The notes: generated by a model from the letters alone, not told the origin. DNA of 21,106 bases from Polaromonas sp. (GCA_014376885.1 JACMQR010000306.1:1-21106); one strand, 5' to 3'; numbered from the stretch's first letter, positions 7,553-15,609 are shown. Made by a program: numbers and translations.

Positions 7553-7576
7553 CGTTCGTCGTGAGCCTGTCGAAGG
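7553..7576 (+). repeat. Second REP-type motif between copies B and C
   Basis: The stretch beginning CGTTCGTCGTGAGCC and ending CTGTCGAAGG resembles a short motif found in many copies in proteobacterial intergenic regions (from memory, not searched). It is unrelated in sequence to the three-hairpin repeat that flanks it on both sides. Only one copy occurs in this window. Confidence 0.5.
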
Positions 7577-7579
7577 ATG

Positions 7580-7645
7580 CCTCCCCGGGGGGGCCGCTGC
7601 GCCTGCGGTCCGGCAAAGCCGGTCCCGCAACCCCGGCTGGGGCAG
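7580..7645 (+). repeat. REP-like hairpin repeat, copy C (upstream of gspJ)
   Basis: Partial copy lacking the first hairpin. It keeps the C/G run (CTCCCCGGGGGGG), GCTGCGCCTGCGG and the stem CCGGC-AAA-GCCGG (7610-7622). It ends just before the AGAGGGA sequence that probably serves gspJ. Confidence 0.8.
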
Positions 7646-7658
7646 AGGGACGCGCACG

Positions 7659-8408
7659 CTGGCCACTGAATGGCGCGGGCGTTATCCCGGCCGCATCCGG
7701 GGCTTCACGCTGATCGAGCTGCTGGTGGCCCTGGCCGCGATGGCGGTGATGGCCGGCCTCAGCTGGCGCGGGCTCGACGGCATGGTGCGGGCCCAGTCGC
7801 AAATTGAGCAGCGCGCCGACGCGGTGCTGACATTGCAGGCCGGCCTGACGCAATGGTCTGCAGACTTGGATGCGCTGATGCCGCTGCCACGGACAAAGAC
7901 CCTGGACTGGGACGGCCGTGGGCTCCGGCTGGTGCGCCGCAGCACCGTCCTGCCCGGGGACGGCCTGGTGGTGGTGGCCTGGGCGCGGCGCAATGTCGAC
8001 GGCACTGACCAGTGGCTGCGCTGGCAGTCGCCGCCGCAGTTTTCCAGAAACGAGTTGCAAATCGCCTGGGGCCGCGCCGCCCAGTGGGCCCAGAACCCGG
8101 GCGCTGCTGAAAAAAAGGACGAAGTCCGCATCACGCCGCTGGCGCAATGGCAAATCTACTATTTTCGCGGCAATGCCTGGACCAACCCCCTGTCCAGCGA
8201 CAACACCAGCGCGCCGGCCGGCCTTGGGCCGGGAAACACGGCCAACGCACCCGAGGGCCGGGTTCAGCGCGCTCCGCCGCCGGAAAATGCTGATCTGGCG
8301 CTGCCTGATGGCGTCCGGCTGGTGCTGACCCTGCCGCCCGGGCAGGCCATCAACGGCCTCATCACGCACGACTGGGTGCGTCCGGCGCTGGCGCGCACCC
8401 CGTCATGA
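7659..8408 (+). CDS. gspJ: T2SS minor pseudopilin GspJ (probable CTG start)
   Basis: GspJ is a tip pseudopilin that binds GspI and GspK. The methylated segment is RIRG|FTLIELLVALAAMAVMAGLSWRGLDG, followed by the GspJ domain with QWSADLDAL, DGRGLRLVRRS and a C-terminal DGVRLVLTLPPG. No ATG, GTG or TTG occurs between codon 36 of the long open frame and the prepilin motif. The CTG at 7659 has AGAGGGA (7644-7650) eight bases before it and gives a normal 15-residue leader. The alternative is GTG at 7422, directly after the gspI stop, which adds 79 residues read through two repeat copies. I prefer CTG: 249 aa is close to family size and the extension is low-complexity. The 3' end overlaps gspK by 4 bp (ATGA). 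Confidence 0.85.
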   Translation: MATEWRGRYPGRIRGFTLIELLVALAAMAVMAGLSWRGLDGMVRAQSQIEQRADAVLTLQAGLTQWSADLDALMPLPRTKTLDWDGRGLRLVRRSTVLPGDGLVVVAWARRNVDGTDQWLRWQSPPQFSRNELQIAWGRAAQWAQNPGAAEKKDEVRITPLAQWQIYYFRGNAWTNPLSSDNTSAPAGLGPGNTANAPEGRVQRAPPPENADLALPDGVRLVLTLPPGQAINGLITHDWVRPALARTPS

Positions 8409-9403
8409 GAGCGACTGCCGGTGGCACGGCGGGTTGCAGCGCCGGGCCTGGCAAAAGATCAGCGCGCCAGGCCGGTGCGGCCCTGCTCACCGCCATGCTG
8501 ACGGTGGCCATGGTGGCCAGTCTGGCCTCGGGCGCCTTGTGGCAGCAATGGCGCAGCGTCGAAATCGAGGCTGCCGAGCGGTCGCGGGTGCAGTCGCTCT
8601 GGCTGCTGACCGGCGCGCTCGACTGGGCGCGCCTGATCCTGCGCGAGGACGCCCGTTCGGGCGGTGCCGACTACCTGTCCGAACCCTGGGCGGTGCCGCT
8701 TGAAGAAGCCCGGCTGTCCACTTTTTTGGCCGCTGACAAAAAAAGCCAGCCGGACGACGATGCCGGCGCTTCGCAAACCTTTTTGTCCGGCCAGATCACC
8801 GACCTGCAGGGACGCCTGAATGTCACCAATCTGGTGGATCTCGACGGCAAGGTGTCCGAGCCCTGGCTCAAGGCATTTGCAAAACTGTTCCAGATGCTGA
8901 CGTTGCCGCCGGCCGAGTTGCTGGCGCTGGCTGAAAACTTGCGCATGGCGCTGGACGCCAGCCCTGAAAATGCGGGCCTGCCGCAGGCGCCCCTGATGCC
9001 GCAACGGGTTGAACAGCTGGTCTGGCTGGGCCTGTCAGAGCGCAGCCTGAGTGTATTGCGGCCGTACATCACCTTGCTGCCCGAGCGCACCCCGGTCAAT
9101 CTCAACACCGCCAGCGCCAGCGTGTTGTCGGCCTGCATCCCGTCACTGGACATGGCGCAGGCCCAGCGGCTGGTGAGCCTGCGCCAGGCCAGCCATTTCA
9201 AGACGCTGGCGGATGCAGCCGCGCAGTTGGGCCAGATGACGGTTCCGCTGAGCGACACCCAGCACGCCATCAGCTCGCGTTTTTTCGAGGTTCAGGGACG
9301 CCTGCGGCTGGACCAGACGGTGGTGGAAGAGCATTCGGTGGTGCAGCGCAACGGGCTCGAGGTGAGGACCTTGTGGCGCGACCGGGGCAGCGTGAGGAGG
9401 TAA
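8405..9403 (+). CDS. gspK: T2SS minor pseudopilin GspK
   Basis: GspK is the large tip pseudopilin that caps the pseudopilus. The leader ends ...SARQAG before AALLTAMLTVAMVASLASGALWQQW; position +5 is Thr instead of Glu, which is the known GspK exception. The large insertion domain follows, with ITDLQGRLNVTNLV, the helix-hairpin-helix-like PVNLNTASASVLSA and SRFFEVQGRL near the C-terminus. Length 332 aa fits the family. The ATG overlaps the gspJ stop (ATGA). The stop is preceded by a GAGGAGG sequence, too far (about 40 nt) from the gspL start to act as its ribosome site. Confidence 0.95.
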   Translation: MRATAGGTAGCSAGPGKRSARQAGAALLTAMLTVAMVASLASGALWQQWRSVEIEAAERSRVQSLWLLTGALDWARLILREDARSGGADYLSEPWAVPLEEARLSTFLAADKKSQPDDDAGASQTFLSGQITDLQGRLNVTNLVDLDGKVSEPWLKAFAKLFQMLTLPPAELLALAENLRMALDASPENAGLPQAPLMPQRVEQLVWLGLSERSLSVLRPYITLLPERTPVNLNTASASVLSACIPSLDMAQAQRLVSLRQASHFKTLADAAAQLGQMTVPLSDTQHAISSRFFEVQGRLRLDQTVVEEHSVVQRNGLEVRTLWRDRGSVRR

Positions 9404-9440
9404 CCCGGCGCACCCCTACAATGAACTTTCAAAAGCCAAT

Positions 9441-10676
9441 ATGACCCTTCTGATCGTCACCCTCCCCCGGGAGTTTCCCGGCGCCGCCACACTTTGCGAA
9501 GGTCTCCTGAGCGAGGACGAACGCAGCGTTTCGCGCGCCTTTGAGTCGCCTGCGGCCTTGCTGCCCGCGCCGGCCGGCGCGCAGATCGTGGCGGTCGTTC
9601 CGGTCGGCCGCCTGTCATGGCACCGCATCACCTTGCCCAGGGGCGCCTTGAAGGCGGGCCTATTCCAGGAGGGCGGCATGGCGCGGCTCAGAGCCGTACT
9701 GGACGGCCTTCTGGAAGAGCGGGTGCTGGACGAAACCAGCCAGCTGCATTTTGCCATCGAGCCGCAGCCCGCAGCCAATGAAGCCGTGTGGGTGGCGGCC
9801 TGCGACCGGGACTGGCTGCACGCCTGGCTGGCCGCCCTGGTGCAGGCCGGGCGGCCGGTCGTGCGCATTGTTCCCGAGCTGGCGCCGCCGCTTGGCGATG
9901 CGTCCGGCGGCATGTCGCTGCATGTCACCGGCATGGCCGACCAGGCGCGGCTGATCGTGACCGGACCGGACGGTGTGAGCCTGCTGCCCCTGTCGGTCGC
10001 AAGCGCCGCCCTGATCGCCTGGCCCGAAGATTCCCCAGTGCTGGCCGAACCCGGCGCTGCTGCCCTGGCAGAGCATTTTTTCAACCGCCCGGCCACCTTG
10101 CAAACCGCGCCCGAGCGCTGGCTGGCAGCGACCCAGTCCGGCTGGGACCTGGCGCAGTTCGACCTGCGCTACACCCGCGGTACACGGACTCGCAAGCACC
10201 TGTCGGCCACGCTCTCCTCGCTGTTCCGGGCGCCGCGCTGGCGTGCTGCGCGCTGGGCGGCCCTCGCCCTGGTGGCCGTCAATCTGGTGGGCCTTCAGGC
10301 CTGGTCCTGGAAAGAACAGTCGGCGCTGGCCGCCCAGCGCGCCGGCCTGCGAAACCTGCTGACCGCCACCTTTCCAGACATCCGGGTGGTGGTGGACCCG
10401 CCGCTGCAGATGGCGCGCGGCCTGGCTGACCTGCAACGGCGCAATGGCGCAGCCTCTGGCGCCGACATGGAAACCATGCTGGTCAATTTCAAGGCTTCCG
10501 CGCCCGGCATGCCAGCACCCTCGGCCATTGACTTCAGCGCTGGAGAACTGCGCCTGAAAGGCCTTGATTCATCGCCCCCCGCAATCGCTGCCATGACTGC
10601 CGCGCTGCAGCCCCAGGGCTACAGGGTGCGCCCGGAGACCGACGGCCTGCTGATGAAAGAGGAGCGTTTTCGATGA
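9441..10676 (+). CDS. gspL: T2SS inner-membrane protein GspL
   Basis: GspL recruits the ATPase GspE to the membrane through its actin-like cytoplasmic domain and pairs with GspM. The 411-aa product has a cytoplasmic region up to about residue 266 (with RLSWHRITLPRGAL and a C-terminal QFDLRYTRG, typical of the end of the domain), a membrane helix at about 271-289 (AALALVAVNLVGLQAW) and a periplasmic ferredoxin-like domain ending in DGLLMKEERFR. The start ATG at 9441 overlaps the stop of a 7-codon open frame (ATG at 9421, MNFQKPI) as ATGA; whether that mini-ORF is translated is unknown. It overlaps gspM by 4 bp. Confidence 0.94.
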   Translation: MTLLIVTLPREFPGAATLCEGLLSEDERSVSRAFESPAALLPAPAGAQIVAVVPVGRLSWHRITLPRGALKAGLFQEGGMARLRAVLDGLLEERVLDETSQLHFAIEPQPAANEAVWVAACDRDWLHAWLAALVQAGRPVVRIVPELAPPLGDASGGMSLHVTGMADQARLIVTGPDGVSLLPLSVASAALIAWPEDSPVLAEPGAAALAEHFFNRPATLQTAPERWLAATQSGWDLAQFDLRYTRGTRTRKHLSATLSSLFRAPRWRAARWAALALVAVNLVGLQAWSWKEQSALAAQRAGLRNLLTATFPDIRVVVDPPLQMARGLADLQRRNGAASGADMETMLVNFKASAPGMPAPSAIDFSAGELRLKGLDSSPPAIAAMTAALQPQGYRVRPETDGLLMKEERFR

Positions 10677-11173
10677 GTCTGGTTTCTGCGCTGGAGCCGC
10701 TGCGCGCGCACTGGGCCCGTTTGCCCGGGCGCGAGAAAAATTTGTTCAGGCTGGCGGCGTTGGTGCTGCTGGCCTTCGTGGTCTGGCAGTTCAGCCTGGC
10801 GCCCGGACTGGCCACCTTGCACACCGCCGAGGCGCAAACCAGGGCGCTGGAGGCGCAGATGCAGCAGATGCAGGCCATGCAGGCGCAAGCCCAGGCGATC
10901 GAAAAGCAGCCGGCACTGGGTTTTGACGAGGCGGTGCGCGCCCTGAGCGCTGCCACCAAGCAGACGCTGGGGGCCAGCGCCCAGCTGGCCATGGCAGGCG
11001 ACCGGGCCAGCGTGACCCTGAAGGACGCCTCGCCAGAGGCATTGGCCCAGTGGCTGGTACAGGCGCGCGTCAATGCCCGCTCCTTTTTGGTCGAGGCCCG
11101 GCTGGTGCGCGGCACGGCAGCCGCCGGTCCGGTCTGGAGCGGTGTGCTGGTGATGGGCCTGCCGGCCCGCTAG
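10673..11173 (+). CDS. gspM: T2SS inner-membrane protein GspM
   Basis: GspM is a bitopic partner of GspL that stabilises the GspE-GspL platform. The 166-aa product has a short cytoplasmic N-terminus with LPGREKNLF, one membrane helix at about residues 26-42, a Gln/Met/Ala-rich coiled coil (about 52-80, built of short QMQ and QAQ units) and a periplasmic ferredoxin-like domain. The ATG overlaps the gspL stop (ATGA), consistent with coupled, equimolar synthesis. Length matches the family. Confidence 0.93.
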   Translation: MSLVSALEPLRAHWARLPGREKNLFRLAALVLLAFVVWQFSLAPGLATLHTAEAQTRALEAQMQQMQAMQAQAQAIEKQPALGFDEAVRALSAATKQTLGASAQLAMAGDRASVTLKDASPEALAQWLVQARVNARSFLVEARLVRGTAAAGPVWSGVLVMGLPAR

Positions 11174-11183
11174 CTGGAAGACC

Positions 11184-11987
11184 ATGCAGCAGCGCCTTTT
11201 TGCCGCCCAAAATCCCGCCTCGTCCCCCTGGCGCTGGTCAGTGGCCGGGGCCTGCGCCGGACTGGTGCTGGCCATTGGCGTATTTGCCCCGGCCCGCTGG
11301 CTGGCCGCGCTGATCAAGCAGGCCAGCAGCGAGCAGGTCGTGCTGGTCGCACCACGCGGCAGCTTCTGGCAGGGTTCGGCGCAACTGGTGTTTTCAGGCG
11401 GCGCGGGCAGCCGCGATGGCATGGCGTTGCCCGGCCCGTTGACCTGGCGTATCCGCCCGGCCTGGGGCGGCTTGAGCCTTGAATTGAACGCCGGCTGCTG
11501 CCTGCAGCAAGCCCTGCAGGTAACCGCCAAGCCGGCCGGCTGGGGCGGTGTGCAACTGGCCCTGTCCGACAGCCAGTCGCGCTGGCCAGCCGGACTGCTG
11601 GCGGGCCTGGGCACCCCTTGGAACACGGTGCAGGCGCAAGGCGAGCTGGCCGCGTCCACCCAGAACTTCAATGCCCGCTGGCAGCACGGCCAGCTCAGCC
11701 TGGCGGGCCGCCTGCAACTCGACGCCCTGCAAATTTCCTCCCGCCTGTCCACCTTGCAGCCCATGGGTAGCTACCGGCTGTTGCTGCAGGGCGGAAATCC
11801 TTCCACACTACAGCTGAACACGCTGGAAGGCAGCCTTGTGCTCACCGGGCAAGGCCAATGGGTTGACCAGCGCCTGCGGTTTGACGGCGCTGCCAGCGCT
11901 ACGCCCGGGAGCATCGATGCGCTCTCGAATCTTTTGAACATCATCGGGCGGCGCAACGGCGCGACGGCCGTCATCAAAGTGGGTTAA
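11184..11987 (+). CDS. gspN: T2SS protein GspN
   Basis: GspN is an accessory T2SS component found in a subset of systems and not always required for secretion; its precise role is not settled. The 267-aa product has one N-terminal membrane helix (about residues 18-38, SVAGACAGLVLAIGVFAPARW) and a periplasmic part with the family pattern APRGSFWQGSAQLVFSGG, LPGPLTWRIRP and RLQLDALQISSRLSTLQPMGSYRL. It starts 10 bp after gspM with GGAAG close upstream, and ends 6 bp before gspD. Cysteine pair C104/C105 (GCCLQQAL) is visible. Position between gspM and gspD supports the call. Confidence 0.92.
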   Translation: MQQRLFAAQNPASSPWRWSVAGACAGLVLAIGVFAPARWLAALIKQASSEQVVLVAPRGSFWQGSAQLVFSGGAGSRDGMALPGPLTWRIRPAWGGLSLELNAGCCLQQALQVTAKPAGWGGVQLALSDSQSRWPAGLLAGLGTPWNTVQAQGELAASTQNFNARWQHGQLSLAGRLQLDALQISSRLSTLQPMGSYRLLLQGGNPSTLQLNTLEGSLVLTGQGQWVDQRLRFDGAASATPGSIDALSNLLNIIGRRNGATAVIKVG

Positions 11988-11993
11988 CGCCGC

Positions 11994-14195
11994 ATGAAAC
12001 ATCCAAACGCTTCCCAACGACAACTTGCTATTTTTTCAATAGCTGGTAGCGCCCTGCTGGCGTGCGGATCGGGCCTTTTTTCTTCAAATTTACTGGCCCA
12101 GCCGCAGGGTGCGGCACCCGCGCCCCAGGCGCAGCGGGGCGAAGCCATCACGCTGAACTTTGTCAATGCCAACATCGATGCCGTGGCCCGCACCATGGCC
12201 ACGCTGACAGGCCGCAATGTGGTGGTCGACCCGCGCGTGAAGGGCACCATCACCCTGACAACCGAGCGCGCTGTCAGCCCGGCAGTCGCCTACAGCCAGT
12301 TCCTGGCGATCCTGCGCCTGCAAGGCTTCACCGTGGTCAGTGCGGCCGGCCTGGACAAGATTGTTCCCGAAGCCGATGCCAAGCTGCAGGGCGGCGCGGT
12401 GTCAACCAATGTGCCGGCCGGCGGCGGCCAGATTGCCACAACGATTTTCAAGCTCAGCTTTGAAAATGCCAACAACCTGCTGCCCATCTTGCGCCCGCTG
12501 ATCAGCCCGAACAACACCATCAATGTCAATCCGGGCAACAACTCGCTGGTCATCACCGACTATGCCGACAACTTGAACCGCCTGGGGCGCATCATCAGCG
12601 CGCTCGATGTGGCCAACGCCACCGATGTCGAACTGATTCCGGTGCGTTATGCCTCGGTCACCGACCTGGCGCCGCTGCTGACCCGGCTGCTCGACAACAG
12701 CGCCGGTGGCGTGGTCGGCACGACGGAAGCCAGCTACCGGACGACCGTGATCGCCGAGCCCCGAAGCAATTCCCTGATCGTTCGTGCCGCCAATGGCGCG
12801 CGCCTTGAGCTGGTGAAATCGCTGTTGAAAAGCCTGGACACGCCAACGCTGAGCGGCCCGAATGGCGACGCCGGCAATATTTATGTCGTGTACCTGAAAA
12901 ACGCCGACGCCGCCAAACTGGCAACCGTTTTGCGCGCCGCCATGACCGCAACCTCCAGCGGCGGCGCGGCCGGCCAGGCCATGCCCCAGAACCCCAATTC
13001 GCCTCTCACGCAGACTTCGGGCTCCCCCGGCGGGCTCGGCGCCGGTGGCCAGAGCAGTGCGGCCACCACTCCGATCACCCCCAGCGCCGGTCCGTCCACC
13101 GGCGGGCAGATCCAGGCCGACCCGGCGACCAACTCGCTGATCATCACCGCCTCCGAGCCGCAGTACCGACAGCTGCGCGCGGTCATTGAAAAGCTCGACG
13201 CCCGGCGCGCGCAGGTTTATGTGGAAAGCCTGATTGCCGAGGTCAACATGGACAAGGCGGCCGAGTTCGGCATCCAGTGGCAGGGGCCCCTTGGCGGCCG
13301 GGGCGACAACCTGATCGGACTGCTCGGCACCAACTTTGGCGCTGGCGGCAAGAACATCATCAACCTGGCGACGCAGGCCGGCACTGCCGGTGCTGCGGTG
13401 GCGCCCGGCCCCGGCCTGAACCTGGGCGTGGCAGCGCGCAGCAACGGCGTGTATTTCCTGGGTTTTCTGGCCAACTTCCTGCAGACCTCGGGCGCTGGCA
13501 ACATCTTGTCCACGCCCAACTTGCTAACACTGGACAACGAGGAGGCCAAGATCATCATCGGACAGAACGTGCCCTTCGTGACCGGGCAGTTCACCAACAC
13601 CGGCGGCAGCAACGGCAGCGTCAACCCGTTCCAGACCGTCGAGCGCAAGGACGTCGGCCTGACCTTGCGGGTCAAGCCGCAGATCAGCGAAAACGGCACG
13701 GTCAAGATGGCGATCTTCCAGGAGGTCTCCAGCGTACAGCCCGGCTCGGTCAATTCGGTCACCGGCCTGATCACCAACAAGCGCTCGATTGAATCGAATG
13801 TGCTGGTCGAGGACGGCGCCATTGTCGTGCTGGGCGGGCTGCTGTCGGACGAGTACGCCGGCAACCAGGACAAGGTTCCCGGCCTGGGCGACGTGCCGGT
13901 GCTGGGCAACCTGTTCAAGTCCGAAAGCCGCAGCCGCAAGAAAACCAACCTGATGGTGTTTTTGCGGCCGGTGGTGGTGCGCGACGGCGCGGCCACCAAT
14001 TCACTGTCGATGGACCGCTACGAGTCGATGCGCACCAGCCAACAGCAGGCGCAGCCGCTTGGCAGCAGCTTGGTGCCGGTCAACGAGGCGCCGGTCCTGC
14101 CCCCGCTGGTGCCGGCCAGGTCGGTGATTGAAGTGCCCTTGCCCCCTGTTCAGCCGGTTCAGCCAGAGCCGCCCCCCATCAAAGGCGGAAATTGA
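11994..14195 (+). CDS. gspD: T2SS outer-membrane secretin GspD
   Basis: GspD forms the multimeric outer-membrane channel. The 733-aa product has a signal sequence with lipobox-like ALLAC (C24). The N0 domain is at about 51-125 (NFVNANIDAVARTMATLTGRN), N1 at 145-208, N2 at 212-284 and N3 at 294-403. N3 is interrupted by a Gly/Ser/Pro/Ala-rich insertion at about 320-372. The secretin core runs from about 408 to 662, with the gate segment VPFVTGQF (526-533), VGLTLRVKPQIS and VPGLGDVPVLGNLF (628-641). The tail after about 690 is Pro-rich, not an obvious pilotin-binding S-domain. It starts 6 bp after gspN. A second possible cleavage site lies after A35 (SNLLA|Q), so lipidation is not certain. Confidence 0.97.
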   Translation: MKHPNASQRQLAIFSIAGSALLACGSGLFSSNLLAQPQGAAPAPQAQRGEAITLNFVNANIDAVARTMATLTGRNVVVDPRVKGTITLTTERAVSPAVAYSQFLAILRLQGFTVVSAAGLDKIVPEADAKLQGGAVSTNVPAGGGQIATTIFKLSFENANNLLPILRPLISPNNTINVNPGNNSLVITDYADNLNRLGRIISALDVANATDVELIPVRYASVTDLAPLLTRLLDNSAGGVVGTTEASYRTTVIAEPRSNSLIVRAANGARLELVKSLLKSLDTPTLSGPNGDAGNIYVVYLKNADAAKLATVLRAAMTATSSGGAAGQAMPQNPNSPLTQTSGSPGGLGAGGQSSAATTPITPSAGPSTGGQIQADPATNSLIITASEPQYRQLRAVIEKLDARRAQVYVESLIAEVNMDKAAEFGIQWQGPLGGRGDNLIGLLGTNFGAGGKNIINLATQAGTAGAAVAPGPGLNLGVAARSNGVYFLGFLANFLQTSGAGNILSTPNLLTLDNEEAKIIIGQNVPFVTGQFTNTGGSNGSVNPFQTVERKDVGLTLRVKPQISENGTVKMAIFQEVSSVQPGSVNSVTGLITNKRSIESNVLVEDGAIVVLGGLLSDEYAGNQDKVPGLGDVPVLGNLFKSESRSRKKTNLMVFLRPVVVRDGAATNSLSMDRYESMRTSQQQAQPLGSSLVPVNEAPVLPPLVPARSVIEVPLPPVQPVQPEPPPIKGGN
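12027..12043 (+). repeat. Hairpin inside the gspD signal-peptide codons
   Basis: GCTATT-TTTTC-AATAGC forms a perfect 6-bp stem, continued by TGGTAGCGC. It encodes part of the hydrophobic signal segment (LAIFSIAGSA). It resembles, from memory, a short AT-rich intergenic repeat common in Comamonadaceae; this was not searched. Confidence 0.5.
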
Positions 14196-14197
14196 GC

Positions 14198-15607
14198 ATG
14201 CTGCAGCCCGCCCAGTACCCCCTGCCCTATGCGTTTGCCCGCAGCCAGCAATTGCTGCTGGAAGACTTCGGCGGCGACCTGACGCTGTGGCTACACAGCT
14301 TTGACACGCCCGAAGTTGCCAGTGCGGTGAGCGAGGTGATGCGCAAGTTCGAGGTGCAGCACATCAGCGTCGAGGCGCCCGAGTTGCTGCGCCAGCGTAT
14401 CAGCGCGGCCTACGCGCAAAGCGAGTCGAGCGCCGCCACGGTCATCAGCGAGGTCGAAAGCGATGTCGACCTGTCGCGCATGATGCAGGCGCTGCCAGCC
14501 ATCGAGGACCTGCTGGAAACGTCCGACGACGCGCCCATCATCCGCATGCTCAACGCGCTCTTGACGCAGGCCGCGCGCGACGGCGCCAGCGACATCCACA
14601 TCGAGCCCTACGAGCGCCATTCGGCCGTGCGTTTCCGGGTCGATGGCTCGCTGCGCAATGTGGTGCAGCCCAACCGCGCGCTGCACGCGGCGCTGATCTC
14701 GCGCCTGAAGATCATGGCCGAGCTCGACATTGCCGAAAAGCGACTGCCGCAGGACGGCCGCATCAGCTTACGCATCGGCACCCGGGCGGTAGACGTGCGC
14801 GTCAGCACCCTGCCCAGCGCCCATGGCGAGCGCGCCGTACTGCGCCTGCTGGACAAAAGCGGCGACCGGCTGAACCTGGAAGCCGTTGGCATGCAGGGCG
14901 ATGTACTGTCGCGCTTCGAGCACCTGGTGGCCCAGCCGCACGGCATCATCCTGGTGACCGGGCCGACCGGCTCGGGCAAGACCACCACGCTGTATGCCGC
15001 CATGGAGCGGCTTGACACCCGGCGCCAGAACATCATGACGGTGGAAGACCCGATCGAGTACGAGCTGGCGGGCGTCGGCCAGACTCAGGTCAATCCAAAG
15101 ATCGATCTGGACTTTGCCAAGGCGCTGCGCGCCATCCTGCGCCAGGACCCCGATGTGATCATGATTGGCGAGATCCGCGACTTTGAAACCGCGCAGATCG
15201 CCATCCAGGCCTCGCTGACCGGTCACCTGGTGCTTGCCACGCTGCACACCAACGACGCGGCCAGCGCCGTGACCCGGCTAACCGACATGGGCATCGAGCC
15301 GTTTTTGCTCAGCTCGTCGCTGCTCGGCGTGCTGGCTCAGCGGCTGGTGCGCAAAGTGTGCGTGCATTGCCAGGGCGCCGGCTGCCAGGTGTGCGGACAG
15401 ACTGGCTACCAGGGCCGCACCGGCGTGTTCGAGCTGCTGGCCACCAACGACGCCATCCGGGCGCAGATTCACCACCAGGCCGCTGAAGCAGAGCTGCGCG
15501 AAGCGGGTCTTAAAAACGGCATGACGCTGATGCGCGACGATGGCGAGCGGCTGGTGCAGGCGGGCATCACCACGCGCGAAGAGCTGGTGCGGGTGACGAG
15601 GGACTAG
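14198..15607 (+). CDS. gspE: T2SS assembly ATPase GspE
   Basis: GspE is the cytoplasmic hexameric ATPase driving pseudopilus assembly; GspL docks it to the membrane. The 469-aa product has an N-terminal domain (about 1-90) and the ATPase core: Walker A GPTGSGKT at 255-262, Asp box TVEDPIEYEL at 281-290, Walker B IMIGEIRD at 321-328 and His box TGHLVLATLHTND. The zinc motif is compact: C388/C391 and C396/C399 are only four residues apart, compared with about 32 in PilB of this window. The ATG at 14198 has AGGCGG about 9 nt upstream; an in-frame TTG at 14192 overlaps the gspD stop (TTGA) and is the alternative. Co-transcription with gspD is clear. Confidence 0.96.
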   Translation: MLQPAQYPLPYAFARSQQLLLEDFGGDLTLWLHSFDTPEVASAVSEVMRKFEVQHISVEAPELLRQRISAAYAQSESSAATVISEVESDVDLSRMMQALPAIEDLLETSDDAPIIRMLNALLTQAARDGASDIHIEPYERHSAVRFRVDGSLRNVVQPNRALHAALISRLKIMAELDIAEKRLPQDGRISLRIGTRAVDVRVSTLPSAHGERAVLRLLDKSGDRLNLEAVGMQGDVLSRFEHLVAQPHGIILVTGPTGSGKTTTLYAAMERLDTRRQNIMTVEDPIEYELAGVGQTQVNPKIDLDFAKALRAILRQDPDVIMIGEIRDFETAQIAIQASLTGHLVLATLHTNDAASAVTRLTDMGIEPFLLSSSLLGVLAQRLVRKVCVHCQGAGCQVCGQTGYQGRTGVFELLATNDAIRAQIHHQAAEAELREAGLKNGMTLMRDDGERLVQAGITTREELVRVTRD

Positions 15608-15609
15608 GT

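Noticed and set aside
7422..7658. N-terminal extension of GspJ read through the repeats
   Set aside because: The sequence is a translation of two repeat copies, low complexity, and is not expected in a prepilin leader; a CTG start with a good ribosome site is available.
10850..10905. Tandem CAG/ATG-rich repeat in gspM
   Set aside because: It encodes an ordinary Gln/Met/Ala coiled coil and shows no regular DNA period beyond codon reuse.
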